This document shows positions 25,052 to 34,483 of a stretch of 64,000 nt of DNA, piece after piece (the stretch's first letter is position 1; each line of letters begins with the position of its first letter). The DNA is taken from the NCBI GenBank assembly GCA_019634735.1, contig JAHCAT010000003.1:62001-126000 (forward strand), given 5' to 3'. Both the position numbers and the translations under genes were made by a program. The notes below the pieces were generated by a model. The model did no database searches. It saw nothing but the letters and a program-made list of their open reading frames with translations, and was not told the DNA's origin. The DNA is from Lysobacterales bacterium. GTDB lineage: Bacteria > Pseudomonadota > Gammaproteobacteria > Xanthomonadales > UBA2363.

Positions 25052-27790
25052 TCAGTTATCCCGCAGGCTCACGGCCGGGTCGACGCGCACGGCCTTCCAG
25101 GCCGGCGCCAGGGTCGCAAGCGCGCCGGCGACGACGATCAGCAGGGCCACGGCTGCGAAGGTCAGAGGATCGAACGCCGAGACGTTGAACAGGAGGCTGT
25201 CGAGGGCGCGACCGAGCGCAACAGCGACCAGCAGACCGATTGCGGCACCGGCAAGCAGGAGGCGGGCGACGCTGCGACCGACCAGACGCAGCACCTGCGA
25301 GGGCGGTGCACCCAGGGCCATGCGCAGCCCATACTCCCGCCGCCGCTGCTGCACGGTGTAGGCAAGCACGCCGAACACGCCGATCATCGCCAGCACCAGG
25401 ACCAGGGCGGCGAAGCTGCCGACCAGGACGGCACGAAAGCGGTGCCGAGCGGTGGCATCGAGGGCGATCTGTTCGAGCGTGCTGACCTCGCGAAGGCCGA
25501 CCAGTTGCTCGGTGTCGATGCGACGCACGGCATCGAACGCCGGTTGCGCCAGCCAACCGGCCTTGCCCGACTGCGGGCGAACCAGCAGGAAGATGTCGCC
25601 GATCGGATGCTGCGCCAACGGTACGTAGAGCTGCACGAAGTCCTCGGCTTCGTCCGGTCGAGCCTTGACCTGGCCGGCGACACCGATCACTTCGCGAATC
25701 ACGCGCGGGGCGTCGGCGGCTGCCGAGGTCTGCACCTCGATGCGTCGGCCCAGGACGCTGCTGAAATCGCGCGCCGCCCCGCCCTGCCCATCAGCCTGCG
25801 GCAGCAGGTGCCGGCGCGCGAAGGCCTCGCTGACCACGGCCACCGGCGGCGCTTCGGCATCGTCGTGCGCGTCGAAGCCGCGGCCGGCCAGGATCGGCAC
25901 TTCGACGGTGTCGAAGTAGTCTTCGCTGACGATCTGGTAGTCGCTGATCGCACGCCGGTCCGGGTCCGGAACGTCCGCACCTTCGACGGCGATGAAGGCG
26001 TCGCCAAAACTGGACGCCCCCATCGGCAGGGTCGTCGCCCATGCGGCATTGCGCACACCCGGCAGGTCGCGCACCTCGCGGCCGACCTCGTCGTAGAAGC
26101 GCACCAGGTCGGCGCGCGTCGGATAGCGGTTTCCGAGTGGATCGACCATCACGGTCAGCACGTTGTCGGCACCGTAACCGCGCTGAACGTTGTCCAGCGC
26201 ATTCAGCGAGCGCATCAACAGGCCGCCGGCAAACAGCAGCGCGACCGCAATCGCCACCTGACCGACGGCCAGGGCGCCGCGCAGCCGCCCGCCGCTGGAA
26301 ACCAGTCCGCGGCCGTTGCCGCCCATCGCCTGCGCCGGTGCCACATGGCCGGCCTGCCACGCCGGTGCAAGACCGAACAGCACGCCGGTGGCCAAGGCCG
26401 CGAACAGGCAGAAACCAGCCAGGCGCAGATCCATCTGCAAGCTCACCGCGTTCGGCAGCAGGCCTTGCGGCAGCAGCGCCGGCGCCACGGCCAGGATCGC
26501 CGCGCCGATCAGCAGGCCAAGGGCACCGCCCAGCACGGCCAGCAGCAGGCTCTCGGTCAGCAGTTGCCGGATCACCCGGCCGCGCGAGGCGCCGAGTGCG
26601 GTGCGAATCGCCAGTTCGCGCGTACGGGCGCTGGCCCGTGCCAGCAACAGATTCGCGATGTTCGCGCAGCACACCAGCAGCACGAGACCGACGACGGCCA
26701 GGAGCAGCATCGACGTGCGGCGCAGATCGCCGCCGACCAGGTGCGCACGCAGTGGCTCGACGCGGACGCCGCGGCCGGCATTGCTGTCCGGGTGCTGCCG
26801 GGCAAGACGGCCCGCGATCGCTTCGAGATCGGTGCGCGCCGCGTCGATCGTCACACCGGGTGCGAGCAGGCCGACGACATGCAGGAAGTAGGCTCTGCGG
26901 GCACCGTCGGGCATGGCTGCGATCGGCATCAGCGCCCAGACTTCGCTGCGGCCGATCAGTTCGGCCGAGTGCGGCATCACGCCAATGACCGTGTACGGCT
27001 CGCCATCCAGGCTGAGGCTCTGACCGATGACGCCAGGGTCGGCGCCGAAGCGGTTGCGCCAGTAGCGCTCGCTGAGCACCAGGACGTTCTCGCCGCGGCG
27101 GTCGTCCTCCGCGGTGAATGCGCGGCCGCGCAGCGCCGGCAACCCCATGGCGTCGAAGATGCCGGCGGTCACCCACTGCCGGGCGACGTTCTCGCCACTG
27201 CCATCGGGGCGCGTCATCACCATGCTGTTGACGTTGGGCGTGTAGCCGCCCAGGGCCGCGAAGCCCCGGCTCTGCTCGCTCCAGTCGCGCAGGTTGACCG
27301 GCGAGACGTTGCTGCGCGGTACGACGTCGGTTCGTTCGGACACGAACAGCACACGCTCGGGCTCGGGCAAGGGCAGCGGTCGCAGCACGGTTGCATCGAC
27401 CAGGGCGAAGATCGCGGCATTGACGCCGATGCCCAGGGCCAGGGTCAGGATCGCGATGACGGCAAAGCCCGGTTGCCGGCGCAGGGTGTAGGCGGCGTAG
27501 CGCAGATCACGCACGACGTCCCGCCACCAGGCGCGCGGTGCGGGCGCTGGCTCCGGTGCCTGCAGCTGACGTGCCTGGCGCAGGCCTTTCAGACGCTCGG
27601 GCAGCTCCAGCGCCTCGGCCTCACGACGCACCGCGTGTTCGGCCTCGGCGGCATCCAGGCCGGTGGCACACAGTTCGTCGAAGCGCGCGTCGAGGTGTTG
27701 GGAGAGCTCCTCGACCATGTCGGCCAGACGCTCCGCACGCAGGTCCAGTCCGCCCAGCCGATTGCGCAACACGGGTTTCCAGTCAGGCAT
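25052..27790 (-). CDS. ADOP-type ABC transporter permease (MacB-PCD/FtsX domains duplicated)
   Basis: The 912-aa protein has the N-terminal helical ADOP region (about 15-75, [20 protein letters not shown]), a first membrane segment ([20 protein letters not shown]), a periplasmic MacB-like domain, three membrane helices of FtsX type near 370-490, a second MacB-like domain and three final helices. ADOP permeases are duplicated orphan permeases found without a neighbouring ATPase gene, as here; their substrates are unknown. The ATG overlaps the end of the PadR gene by 8 bp, so PadR is translated first in the same operon. Confidence 0.9.
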   Translation of the reverse strand: MPDWKPVLRNRLGGLDLRAERLADMVEELSQHLDARFDELCATGLDAAEAEHAVRREAEALELPERLKGLRQARQLQAPEPAPAPRAWWRDVVRDLRYAAYTLRRQPGFAVIAILTLALGIGVNAAIFALVDATVLRPLPLPEPERVLFVSERTDVVPRSNVSPVNLRDWSEQSRGFAALGGYTPNVNSMVMTRPDGSGENVARQWVTAGIFDAMGLPALRGRAFTAEDDRRGENVLVLSERYWRNRFGADPGVIGQSLSLDGEPYTVIGVMPHSAELIGRSEVWALMPIAAMPDGARRAYFLHVVGLLAPGVTIDAARTDLEAIAGRLARQHPDSNAGRGVRVEPLRAHLVGGDLRRTSMLLLAVVGLVLLVCCANIANLLLARASARTRELAIRTALGASRGRVIRQLLTESLLLAVLGGALGLLIGAAILAVAPALLPQGLLPNAVSLQMDLRLAGFCLFAALATGVLFGLAPAWQAGHVAPAQAMGGNGRGLVSSGGRLRGALAVGQVAIAVALLFAGGLLMRSLNALDNVQRGYGADNVLTVMVDPLGNRYPTRADLVRFYDEVGREVRDLPGVRNAAWATTLPMGASSFGDAFIAVEGADVPDPDRRAISDYQIVSEDYFDTVEVPILAGRGFDAHDDAEAPPVAVVSEAFARRHLLPQADGQGGAARDFSSVLGRRIEVQTSAAADAPRVIREVIGVAGQVKARPDEAEDFVQLYVPLAQHPIGDIFLLVRPQSGKAGWLAQPAFDAVRRIDTEQLVGLREVSTLEQIALDATARHRFRAVLVGSFAALVLVLAMIGVFGVLAYTVQQRRREYGLRMALGAPPSQVLRLVGRSVARLLLAGAAIGLLVAVALGRALDSLLFNVSAFDPLTFAAVALLIVVAGALATLAPAWKAVRVDPAVSLRDN

Positions 27791-28142
27791 GGTGGGCTCC
27801 GGTGATCAAATCCATGGCCTCGACGAAGTTGCGCCAGGTGTCGCGCTGGCGGACCAGGACCTTGGCCCCTAGCGGGGTCAAGGTGTAGAAGCGGCGCCGG
27901 CGCTCACCCGGCTTTTCGACCCAGCGTCCCTGCAACCAGCCGCGCTCTTCCAGCCGGTACAGCAGCGGATACAGAGAGGCGATGTGGAACGCCAGCCGCC
28001 CGCCCGAACGCTGTTCGATCAGCTTGCTGATCTCATAGCCGTGCCGGGCGCGGCCCTCGACGATCGACAGGATGATCAGCTCGGCCGAGCCCTTCTTCAT
28101 CTCGCGGTCGAGGGTGCGGGTGTCCATATCTGCCATAGCCAC
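27783..28142 (-). CDS. PadR family transcriptional regulator
   Basis: The 119-aa protein has a winged helix typical of Pad[21 protein letters not shown] at the N-terminus and [20 protein letters not shown] as the recognition helix and wing, ending in a short dimer helix. PadR genes paired with ADOP permeases usually repress their own operon. Possible starts are the GTG at 28142, the ATG at 28136 and the ATG at 28127; a GGTGG just upstream best serves the last. Confidence 0.92.
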   Translation of the reverse strand: MAMADMDTRTLDREMKKGSAELIILSIVEGRARHGYEISKLIEQRSGGRLAFHIASLYPLLYRLEERGWLQGRWVEKPGERRRRFYTLTPLGAKVLVRQRDTWRNFVEAMDLITGAHHA

Positions 28143-28220
28143 CTATGGTACTGGCAGGTGCACAACCGGCATGTGCCGGAGGTCATGCCTGCACGGGCCT
28201 GAAAGGGCCGGTCTGGAGGC

Positions 28221-28245
28221 AAAGGTGTCAGGGACATTTTTCCCG
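28221..28245. repeat. Single GGTGTCAGGGACATTTTTCCC end sequence
   Basis: AAAGGTGTCAGGGACATTTT at 28221-28240, lying between the PadR start and the end of the thioredoxin-like gene. One solitary copy of the element end; no inverted partner was found nearby. Confidence 0.7.
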
Positions 28246-28296
28246 TCCACGAAGCGGCCTGAAACGGGTTCCCGAAGGCGCAGGGCCCCCAAGCGT

Positions 28297-28878
28297 TCAG
28301 CTTGACGGCATCGGACAGGCCAGGTCGTCGCAGTCGCCATCCGGGCCAGGCGCAGCGCCCCCACCGGGTTCCTGGCGGCCATGCCCTGGCCTGCCTGCCC
28401 CCGTCTCGCCCAGCAACCCGCCCAGCAGCGCCCCCAGGCGCAGGTCGTCGACCTGGCCGAAGGCGCGCAGGCGCAGCCGGCCCTCGGCGTCCAGCACCAG
28501 CAGGCTGGGCGTGCCGGCCAGTTGCCAGGCGCGGAAGGTCGCCGGGCGCGGATCGTCGCCGTCGTGGGCGTCGACCGCCACGGGGAAGTCGATGCGGTAC
28601 TCGTGCAGGAAGGCGGCCAGCGCCACCGGCGTCATCGCCGCGTGGTGCTCGAAGACGCTGTGCAGGCCGATCACCGCGACCCGTTCGGGCGCGAATGACG
28701 CGCGCACGCGCTGCACCTGCGGCAGGCCATGGCTGACGCAGCCCGGGCACAGCATCTGGAACGCCTCGACCACCACCACCTTGCCGCGCAGGCCGGCCAG
28801 CGTGGGCGCCGCGTCGGTGTTGAACCACGTCGCGACCAGCCACTCCCGCAGCCGCTCGCCACTTGCCGTTCCAGTCAT
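28297..28878 (-). CDS. Thioredoxin-like (TlpA/AhpC-TSA) protein with CPGC motif
   Basis: The 193-aa protein has a thioredoxin fold: GKVVVVEAF strand, active-site C44-P-G-C47 (QMLCPGCVSHGLP), VIGLHSVFEHH and cis-Pro region AGTPSLLVLD. No signal peptide is evident, so it may act in the cytoplasm, unlike most TlpA proteins. The last about 30 residues are Gly-rich and end in an acidic Cys-containing tail (DGDCDDLACPM), which is unusual. The ATG at 28878 follows a strong site (AGGAGGAGATCGAG). It may reduce or oxidise thiols of an unknown partner. Confidence 0.8.
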   Translation of the reverse strand: MTGTASGERLREWLVATWFNTDAAPTLAGLRGKVVVVEAFQMLCPGCVSHGLPQVQRVRASFAPERVAVIGLHSVFEHHAAMTPVALAAFLHEYRIDFPVAVDAHDGDDPRPATFRAWQLAGTPSLLVLDAEGRLRLRAFGQVDDLRLGALLGGLLGETGAGRPGHGRQEPGGGAAPGPDGDCDDLACPMPSS

Positions 28879-29025
28879 CTCGATCTCCTCCTGACCCGAT
28901 GAAGGGCAGGGCGCCCCGCATCGCCTCTTCCTCGCACGACCGATGCCTGCCGGAATCCCAGCCCCCGACCGGGAATCCCGCGCTGCACAAAAGGCGCTCC
29001 CTGTCCCGACCGCGCCGCGGCACCC

Positions 29026-29218
29026 CACTTCTCCCCTCCCCCGCCTGCGGGGGAGGGGCCGGCGCGATGAGTCTTCAGGGAAGAGGGCCGCCCCAGCGGC
29101 TCCATCCTCCCCCGACCGGAATCGCCACGCCGCAGAAGGCGAGCTTCCTGTTCCGACCGCGCCGCGGCACCCCACTTCTCCCCTTCCCCGCCTGCGGGGG
29201 AGGGGCCGGGGGAGAGGG
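29026..29218. repeat. Duplicated type A REP-like palindrome
   Basis: Two directly repeated blocks each contain CCGACCGCGCCGCGGCACCC followed by the type A palindrome. The first (29026-29061) is cut short and runs into GGCGCGATGAGTCTTCAGGG; the second (29172-29218) is complete. The blocks lie in the 380-bp gap between the thioredoxin-like and AhpD-like genes. Confidence 0.75.
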
Positions 29219-29260
29219 CCGGCACATCCAGCGCGCGCGGATCCACGGCCCCCCCGCGCA

Positions 29261-29806
29261 TCACGCCACCCGCCGAAGCGGCACCGCCGGGAAATCCACC
29301 GGCACGTCCAGCGCCACGTTGACGTAGTTGGTGTACAGGTTCAGCGCGACATGGGCGATCACTTCGACGATGGCGCCGTCGTCGAAGCCCTGGGCGCGCA
29401 GCGCGGCGATGCGCGCCGGGTCGACCTGGCCGCGCCGCTCGACCAGCTCCAGCGCGAAGGCCAGGGCCGCCGCCGTGGCCGGGTCGTCGGACTCGCCGGC
29501 CTGGGCGCGCGCCATCTCGGCGGCGCTGGCGCCGGCCTTGCGGCCCAGGGCGGTGTGCGCGGCCAGGCAGTAGTTGCAGCGGTTGCGGTCGGCGATCGCC
29601 ACCGCCAGCTTCTCGCCCAGCACCGCGGGCAGGCTGCCCGCGCCGAGGGCGCCGAAGCCGGCCCACATCGAGGCCAGCGCGGCAGGGGAGTTGGCGACCG
29701 CGGCGAACATCGCCGGCACGGTGCCGAACGCGCCCTGGATCTGCGCCAGGGTGGCGCGGCTGTCGGCGGGGGCGGTGCTGGCGGTGAGCAGGGGAACCTG
29801 GGACAT
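29261..29806 (-). CDS. Carboxymuconolactone decarboxylase/AhpD-like peroxidase-related protein
   Basis: The 181-aa protein has the AhpD-like core with the redox pair C77-N-Y-C80 followed by xxxH (CNYCLAAH), and helices LAVAIADRNR and DDGAIVEVIAHVALNLYTNY. Such proteins act as alkylhydroperoxidases or are simply peroxidase-related with unknown substrate. It is divergent from an AraC regulator 83 bp away that probably controls it. Confidence 0.9.
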   Translation of the reverse strand: MSQVPLLTASTAPADSRATLAQIQGAFGTVPAMFAAVANSPAALASMWAGFGALGAGSLPAVLGEKLAVAIADRNRCNYCLAAHTALGRKAGASAAEMARAQAGESDDPATAAALAFALELVERRGQVDPARIAALRAQGFDDGAIVEVIAHVALNLYTNYVNVALDVPVDFPAVPLRRVA

Positions 29807-29889
29807 GACGGACTCCTTGGGTTGCTGAAGGTTGGGATACGCCGCTCGGGGCGTGCCGCCATCTTCCCGGCCCGGTCCGGAAGAAAGGT

Positions 29890-30762
29890 ATGCTTTCGTC
29901 CATGAAAGTTGACCATCCGTCCGAACCCCCGCCCGACCGCCTGGACGCCCTGCTGCGCCACTTCCGCCTGTCCGCGCGCCTGTTCCACGCCGGCGCCCTG
30001 TGCGGCCTGCACGACTTCCCGGGCGACGGCGCCAGCGGCCAGCTGCACCTGGTGCGCGCCGGCGCCGTGCAGGTGCGCCACGCCGGCCAGCCGCCGCTGA
30101 CCGTCGACCAGCCCAGCCTGCTGTTCTACCCGCGCCCCTGCGCGCACCGCTTCGAGACCGACCCCGAACGCGGCGCCGACATGGCCTGCGCCGACATCGC
30201 CTTCGGCGACGGCCCCGACAACCTGCTGGCGCGCGCCCTGCCGCCGTTCGTCGCGATGCCGCTGGCGCAGCTGCCCGCCGCCGGCACCCTGCTGGACACC
30301 CTGTTCGAGGAGGCCTTCGCCGCCCGCTGCGGCCGCGCCCTGGTGGTCGACCGCCTGTTCGAGGTGGTGGTGGTGATGCTGCTGCGCCGCCTGCTCGATG
30401 CCGGCGTCATCGGCCAGGGCGCCTTCGCCGGCCTGGCCCACCCCGGCCTGGCGCGCGCCCTGGTCGCCCTGCACGCCGCCCCGCAGCGCGACTGGGACCT
30501 GCCCGCCCTGGCCGGTACCGCCGGCATGTCGCGCAGCCGCTTCGCCGAGCTGTTCGCGCGCATCGTCGGCCAGACCCCGGCCGCCTACCTGGCCGCCTAC
30601 CGCATCGAGCTGGCCTGCGCCGCCCTGCAGCGCGGCCGACCCCTGGCCCTGGTCGCCGACGAGGTCGGCTACGGCAGCGCCGCGGCGCTGTCGCGGGCGT
30701 TCACGGCGAGGATGGCGATGTCGCCGCGGGCATGGCTTCGACAGGCACAGCCGCAACGCTGA
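29890..30762 (+). CDS. AraC family transcriptional regulator with cupin domain (RclR-like)
   Basis: The 290-aa protein has an N-terminal cupin sensor (LHLVRAGAVQVRHAGQPPLT, FYPRPCAHRF) and a C-terminal double helix-turn-helix (LPALAGTAGMSRSRFAELFA, then LVADEVGYGSAAALSRAF). The layout matches AraC_binding_2/RclR-type regulators, some of which sense reactive chlorine or electrophiles through cysteines; Cys residues are present at about 38 and 93. Either ATG (29890 or 29902) could be the start. Its end overlaps the convergent methyltransferase gene by 62 bp. Confidence 0.88.
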   Translation: MLSSMKVDHPSEPPPDRLDALLRHFRLSARLFHAGALCGLHDFPGDGASGQLHLVRAGAVQVRHAGQPPLTVDQPSLLFYPRPCAHRFETDPERGADMACADIAFGDGPDNLLARALPPFVAMPLAQLPAAGTLLDTLFEEAFAARCGRALVVDRLFEVVVVMLLRRLLDAGVIGQGAFAGLAHPGLARALVALHAAPQRDWDLPALAGTAGMSRSRFAELFARIVGQTPAAYLAAYRIELACAALQRGRPLALVADEVGYGSAAALSRAFTARMAMSPRAWLRQAQPQR

Positions 30763-31399
30763 TCCCGCCGGCCGGCACCGCCGACTCGTCCGACGCCTGG
30801 CGCTCAACCTCCCGCTGCAGCGCCCACACCCAGGCCGGCGGCAGGTTGCCGGCCACGAAGGCCACCCGCCGCGCCCGCAGCCCCAGCCGCCGGCGCAGCG
30901 GCGCCGCCACCGGACAGCGCAGCCCGTAGGTGAACTGCACCAGGCGCAGCGCCGGCGCCGAACAGGCCAGCACCGCCGCGACGATGCGCTCCACCTGCGC
31001 CGCCGGCATCGCCCGCAGCGGCAGCCCCGACAGCACCACCGCCGGCGGCGCCGGCAGGGCGTCCGCCGTCAGCGCCCCGGCATCGCCCTCGATCACCCGC
31101 GCCTGCGGCCAGCGTGCCCGCAGCAGCGCCGCGAACGCCGGCAGCCGCTCGACCAGCACCAGCGCCGCCGGGTCCACCCCGGCCTCGACCAGCGCCCGCG
31201 TGAACACACCGGTGCCGGCGCCCAGTTCCAGCACCGGCCCGTCCAGCGGCCCCGCCGCCGCGCACATCGCCCGCGCCAGCGCCCGGCTGGACGGCGCGAT
31301 CGCGCCGACCGTGCGCGGCGCGGTGAGCCAGTGGCGGAGGAAGGAGAGGAGGTCGGCGGGTGGGCCGGGAGTGTCGTGGTGCACGTGGGGGCTCCGCAC
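30701..31399 (-). CDS. SAM-dependent methyltransferase (phospholipid N-methyltransferase-like)
   Basis: The 232-aa class I methyltransferase has motif I ELGAGTGVFTRAL (58-70), acidic strand 2 (LVLVERLPAF) and VVLSGLPLRAM. The opening FLRHWLTAPRTVGAIAPSSR closely resembles PmtA-type phosphatidylethanolamine N-methyltransferases and rRNA-adenine-dimethylase-like enzymes, so membrane lipid methylation is plausible but unproven. Two GTG starts (31399, 31384) are possible; neither has a strong ribosome site. The C-terminus is Ala/Pro-rich and overlaps the araC end. Confidence 0.78.
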   Translation of the reverse strand: MRSPHVHHDTPGPPADLLSFLRHWLTAPRTVGAIAPSSRALARAMCAAAGPLDGPVLELGAGTGVFTRALVEAGVDPAALVLVERLPAFAALLRARWPQARVIEGDAGALTADALPAPPAVVLSGLPLRAMPAAQVERIVAAVLACSAPALRLVQFTYGLRCPVAAPLRRRLGLRARRVAFVAGNLPPAWVWALQREVERQASDESAVPAGGISVAAVPVEAMPAATSPSSP

Positions 31400-31790
31400 A
31401 GGCGCCGAAGGGGCGCGGTGGCGGAAGGGTGGGGTGGGGGGATCATACGGAGGTCAAATCGCGGATTTCCGTTCCGGACTACCGTTGCTCATGGCGCGAC
31501 TTCCTCAAGGCTTGAAGCCCCCGCGACGACGGGGGCGGTGCGCAAGAGTCATTGCCCCAGCGCGTACCGCAGCCCCGCGCACAACGGGACGGGGTTCAGT
31601 AGTGTTCATTTGCTGCGTAAAACCGAAAAGCATTGAATTAAGAATCGTACGTCGGCACAATCCGACGTTATGAGGGGGCGCTAGGGTGGTCCGCTTTGGC
31701 GAACTGGGTTTCCATCACAGCAGTTCAAATTTTGGGCAATCGATTTCGGTGCTTTCGATTGGCTGAAGGCATGCATAAGGAAAGGGTTCG
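31400..31790. other. Left boundary of the low-GC island; hairpins, no gene
   Basis: GC content drops visibly after about 31440. A perfect hairpin GCCCCCG/CGGGGGC lies at 31517-31536, and a second one, ACGTCGG-CACAAT-CCGACGT, at 31649-31668. No open frame here is convincing. The region should hold the promoter of the Qat operon, but I cannot name its boxes with confidence. Confidence 0.45.
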
Positions 31791-33638
31791 ATGTGGACAG
31801 ATAACGAGACTGAGCGCGATTTTCTTAACTTTTCCGGTGTTGCCGACACCATCGCCGAGATCATTGCACAGGCCCGGGGGCGACCTATATCAATTGGGGT
31901 ATCGGGCCAATGGGGGAGGGGCAAGTCCTCACTAATTAAGTTGACTCGGACTTCGCTGGCGGGCCGCGCGAAACAGGATGGCGATCGGGATTTTGTGTTT
32001 GTTGAGTTCAACGCTTGGCTCTATCAAGGCTATGACGACGCGCGTGCGGCATTGATGGATGTTATAGCCGAAAAGTTGCAAGAAGAAGCCAGCAAGCGGG
32101 GGAAGGGCCAGAGTAAGGTCCGAGAGTTCATTGGGCGAATAAAATGGTTTCGTGCTGCAAAGCTGGTCGCAGGTGATGTGATTGCGCTCTCGCTGGGGCT
32201 AGTCCCAACCGGACTTCTTGGAGGGCTCTGGCGCACGGGCAAGGGAATTACTGATGGAGTGAGCCAGCAAGAGTTCGAGCAAGGCAAGGAGCAAGTCAAA
32301 GCAGCAGCAGACGAAGCAGGCGCCTTGCTGGGGCCAAAGCCCGACGACTCTCCCCCAAAGGAAATTCAAGCGCTTCGCCACAGTTTTGAAGATGCCCTGG
32401 AAGAGCTTGGTGTCACTCTGGTCGTATTGATCGATGACTTAGACCGTTGTTTGCCCCCCACCACTATCTCGACCCTTGAGGCCATCCGGCTCTTTCTGTT
32501 CTTGAAGCACACCGCGTTTGTGATCGCTGCCGATGATGCGATGATCAAGCACGCAGTTCGAAAGCACTTTGAGGGGCTCGATGATGACGCACTGGTCACC
32601 AACTATTTTGACAAGCTGATACAGGTGCCCATTCGTGTGCCCGCGCTTGGAACGCAGGAAGTTCGGGCTTACATGATGATGTTGTTCGTTGATAACAGCG
32701 AACTTGAGGCGCCAGTTAAGGACACAGTTCATCAGAGGGTCGGCGAGCGCCTTCGCCAGAGTTGGCAGGGAAAACGCGTGGATCGTGCTTTCATACAGTC
32801 CTTGGATCTGGATCTGCCTTCTAGCTTGTTAGGCCAGTTGGATACCGCCGATCGGCTGGCGCCCCTGATGGTCGCCGCATCGCATATTTCAGGCAACCCG
32901 CGCCTCATCAAGCGGTTCCTCAATGCACTTTCGATCCGCATGACTATATCGAAAGCCCAAGGCGTGGGCGTTGATGAAGCCGTTCTCGCCAAGTTGCTGC
33001 TTTTTGAACGCCTGGGCGACCCCAACGCTTACGCCGAGTTGATTGCCTCGGTGAGCGCACATGAGAGGGGTTACCCGATCCTGCTTGCGGAATGGGAAGA
33101 AAAGGCAATCGGCGGCGCTCCCGTCGAGTTGTCCGCACCCTGGCAAGGATCCTTCGTGCAAGAGTGGTTGAGGTTGCCACCTGCGTTGGCGAAAGAGGAT
33201 CTTCGCGGTGCGCTTTATGTTGGGCGGGAGCACGCGCCACTGATCACGCCCGAGGACAGGCTGTCGTCGGATGCGGCAGATGTGTTGACAGCATTGCTGG
33301 AGAATCCAGAAATGGCGGACGCATTGAAGCCGCGCTTCTCTGCCATCAGCCGTTCCGAGCTGGCCGTCATAATGGATCGCCTTCTGGATCGGGCGCGGCA
33401 GGAGCAGCAGTGGGGTGTTCCCGATATCTTGGAGGCTTGCTTGGTTGTCGGGGAGCACGATCCTGCCCAAGGTCTTCGATTGGCCTCCTTCTTACGTGAA
33501 CGGCCGGTGGCGCAAATACAGCCAAGTATCGTGCCGAAGATAATGAGCCAACCGTGGGTGGACAGCCTTTTCGATCACTGGTTGAAGCAAGGCGTCACTG
33601 GGCCGGCGAAGAAAGCAATCCAGCAAAGGAGGAGCTGA
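31791..33638 (+). CDS. qatA: QatA, KAP-family P-loop ATPase of the Qat anti-phage system
   Basis: The 615-aa KAP NTPase has Walker A G39-QWGRGKS (39-46), the KAP motif EFNAWLY (72-78) and Walker B TLVVLIDDLDRC (209-220). A hydrophobic stretch (VIALSLGLVPTGLLGGLW, 130-147) lies between them, as in KAP proteins with membrane insertions. In the described Qat system (QatABCD) this is the ATPase needed for defence against phage. The ATG follows AAGGAAAGGG. The stop overlaps the next start by one base. Base composition is lower in GC than flanking genes, indicating transfer. Confidence 0.93.
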   Translation: MWTDNETERDFLNFSGVADTIAEIIAQARGRPISIGVSGQWGRGKSSLIKLTRTSLAGRAKQDGDRDFVFVEFNAWLYQGYDDARAALMDVIAEKLQEEASKRGKGQSKVREFIGRIKWFRAAKLVAGDVIALSLGLVPTGLLGGLWRTGKGITDGVSQQEFEQGKEQVKAAADEAGALLGPKPDDSPPKEIQALRHSFEDALEELGVTLVVLIDDLDRCLPPTTISTLEAIRLFLFLKHTAFVIAADDAMIKHAVRKHFEGLDDDALVTNYFDKLIQVPIRVPALGTQEVRAYMMMLFVDNSELEAPVKDTVHQRVGERLRQSWQGKRVDRAFIQSLDLDLPSSLLGQLDTADRLAPLMVAASHISGNPRLIKRFLNALSIRMTISKAQGVGVDEAVLAKLLLFERLGDPNAYAELIASVSAHERGYPILLAEWEEKAIGGAPVELSAPWQGSFVQEWLRLPPALAKEDLRGALYVGREHAPLITPEDRLSSDAADVLTALLENPEMADALKPRFSAISRSELAVIMDRLLDRARQEQQWGVPDILEACLVVGEHDPAQGLRLASFLRERPVAQIQPSIVPKIMSQPWVDSLFDHWLKQGVTGPAKKAIQQRRS

Positions 33639-34483
33639 TGGGCACCTCTCAGAGCAGCAAAGGACCAGGGCCTGGCGTTCCGATGATTCCACCGTGGGCG
33701 GATGGTGCGGCGGCAGGCGGCCAAGATGGCGAAGACGGTCAAGGCGGGCAGGACGGAAAAGACGGGCATCCGGGTGACGCACTTGCTCCTGGTCCCACGC
33801 CGATAGCGCCACGGGGTAGGTGGACGACTACCCGCAGGAATCTGGGGGACTACGCCCATACGGGCGACAGCAGGGCAATGCGTAGAGCGCTAAAAGGGTA
33901 TGTGCGCAGTGGGTATGGTGGCTCCCGCATGGCATCTCGTCGGATGGGCAGCACGGCCACAACTGCTGGAACCCTCTCCGCAGCCCTCAGCGGCTTGGCC
34001 GGAGGAACAACCCCCGATCCAACTGCGTTGTTGGATCGCGCGTTGCTGGTTGGCCGCAATGCCGACGAGATCATGGACGCGGTCGTCGAGGCCGTGCGAC
34101 CAGTGGATGGCACCCAAGATGCTGAAGCATCCCGGGCAGCGATTCGAGACGCCTTGTCCGAGCTCTTGGCGCGCTACGAGAACGCCAATCTGCTGCAGCT
34201 AACGGACGAACAGCGGGAGTTCGCGATTGAGCGATTTGCCGCAAACGATGTCGTTCGTCGGTTCGAGCTCGACACTGGCCAAGTCATCATCGAGAAAGCG
34301 CCCACCACCACTATGGGTTTGGGAAGGCTGAAGGAGATCCGCAGTTACATCAAGCAAACGGTTGCGGCTTCTTTTCGAACGTTGAAGCAGGCGGGACGTC
34401 GCCTCAACTCCGACAAGGTCACCCAAGTGGTGAGAGCGGCCCTGCGAGAGACATTTGCGGTGTTCGAGGAGTATGTTTCATGA
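33638..34483 (+). CDS. qatB: QatB
   Basis: The 281-aa protein sits in the qatB position of a complete qatABCD operon; QatB proteins have no assigned biochemical activity. The N-terminal 75 residues are Gly/Asp-rich with collagen-like G-x-D spacing (GGQDGEDGQGGQDGKDG). A middle segment is Ser/Gly/Ala-rich, and the C-terminal about 130 residues are helical and charged. The ATG follows GGAGC and overlaps the qatA stop (TGATG). The upstream in-frame extension from 33554 lies inside qatA and was rejected. Confidence 0.88.
   Translation: MGTSQSSKGPGPGVPMIPPWADGAAAGGQDGEDGQGGQDGKDGHPGDALAPGPTPIAPRGRWTTTRRNLGDYAHTGDSRAMRRALKGYVRSGYGGSRMASRRMGSTATTAGTLSAALSGLAGGTTPDPTALLDRALLVGRNADEIMDAVVEAVRPVDGTQDAEASRAAIRDALSELLARYENANLLQLTDEQREFAIERFAANDVVRRFELDTGQVIIEKAPTTTMGLGRLKEIRSYIKQTVAASFRTLKQAGRRLNSDKVTQVVRAALRETFAVFEEYVS

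Noticed and set aside
25037-27805. A 922-codon open frame on the + strand opposite the ADOP permease
   Set aside because: It is rich in His/Gln/Arg, has no domain, and lies exactly antisense to a recognised gene; such mirror frames are usual at high GC.
31649-31668. Integron attC site next to the Qat operon
   Set aside because: The hairpin lacks proper R'/R'' core sites (GTTRRRY), and no integron integrase is in the window.
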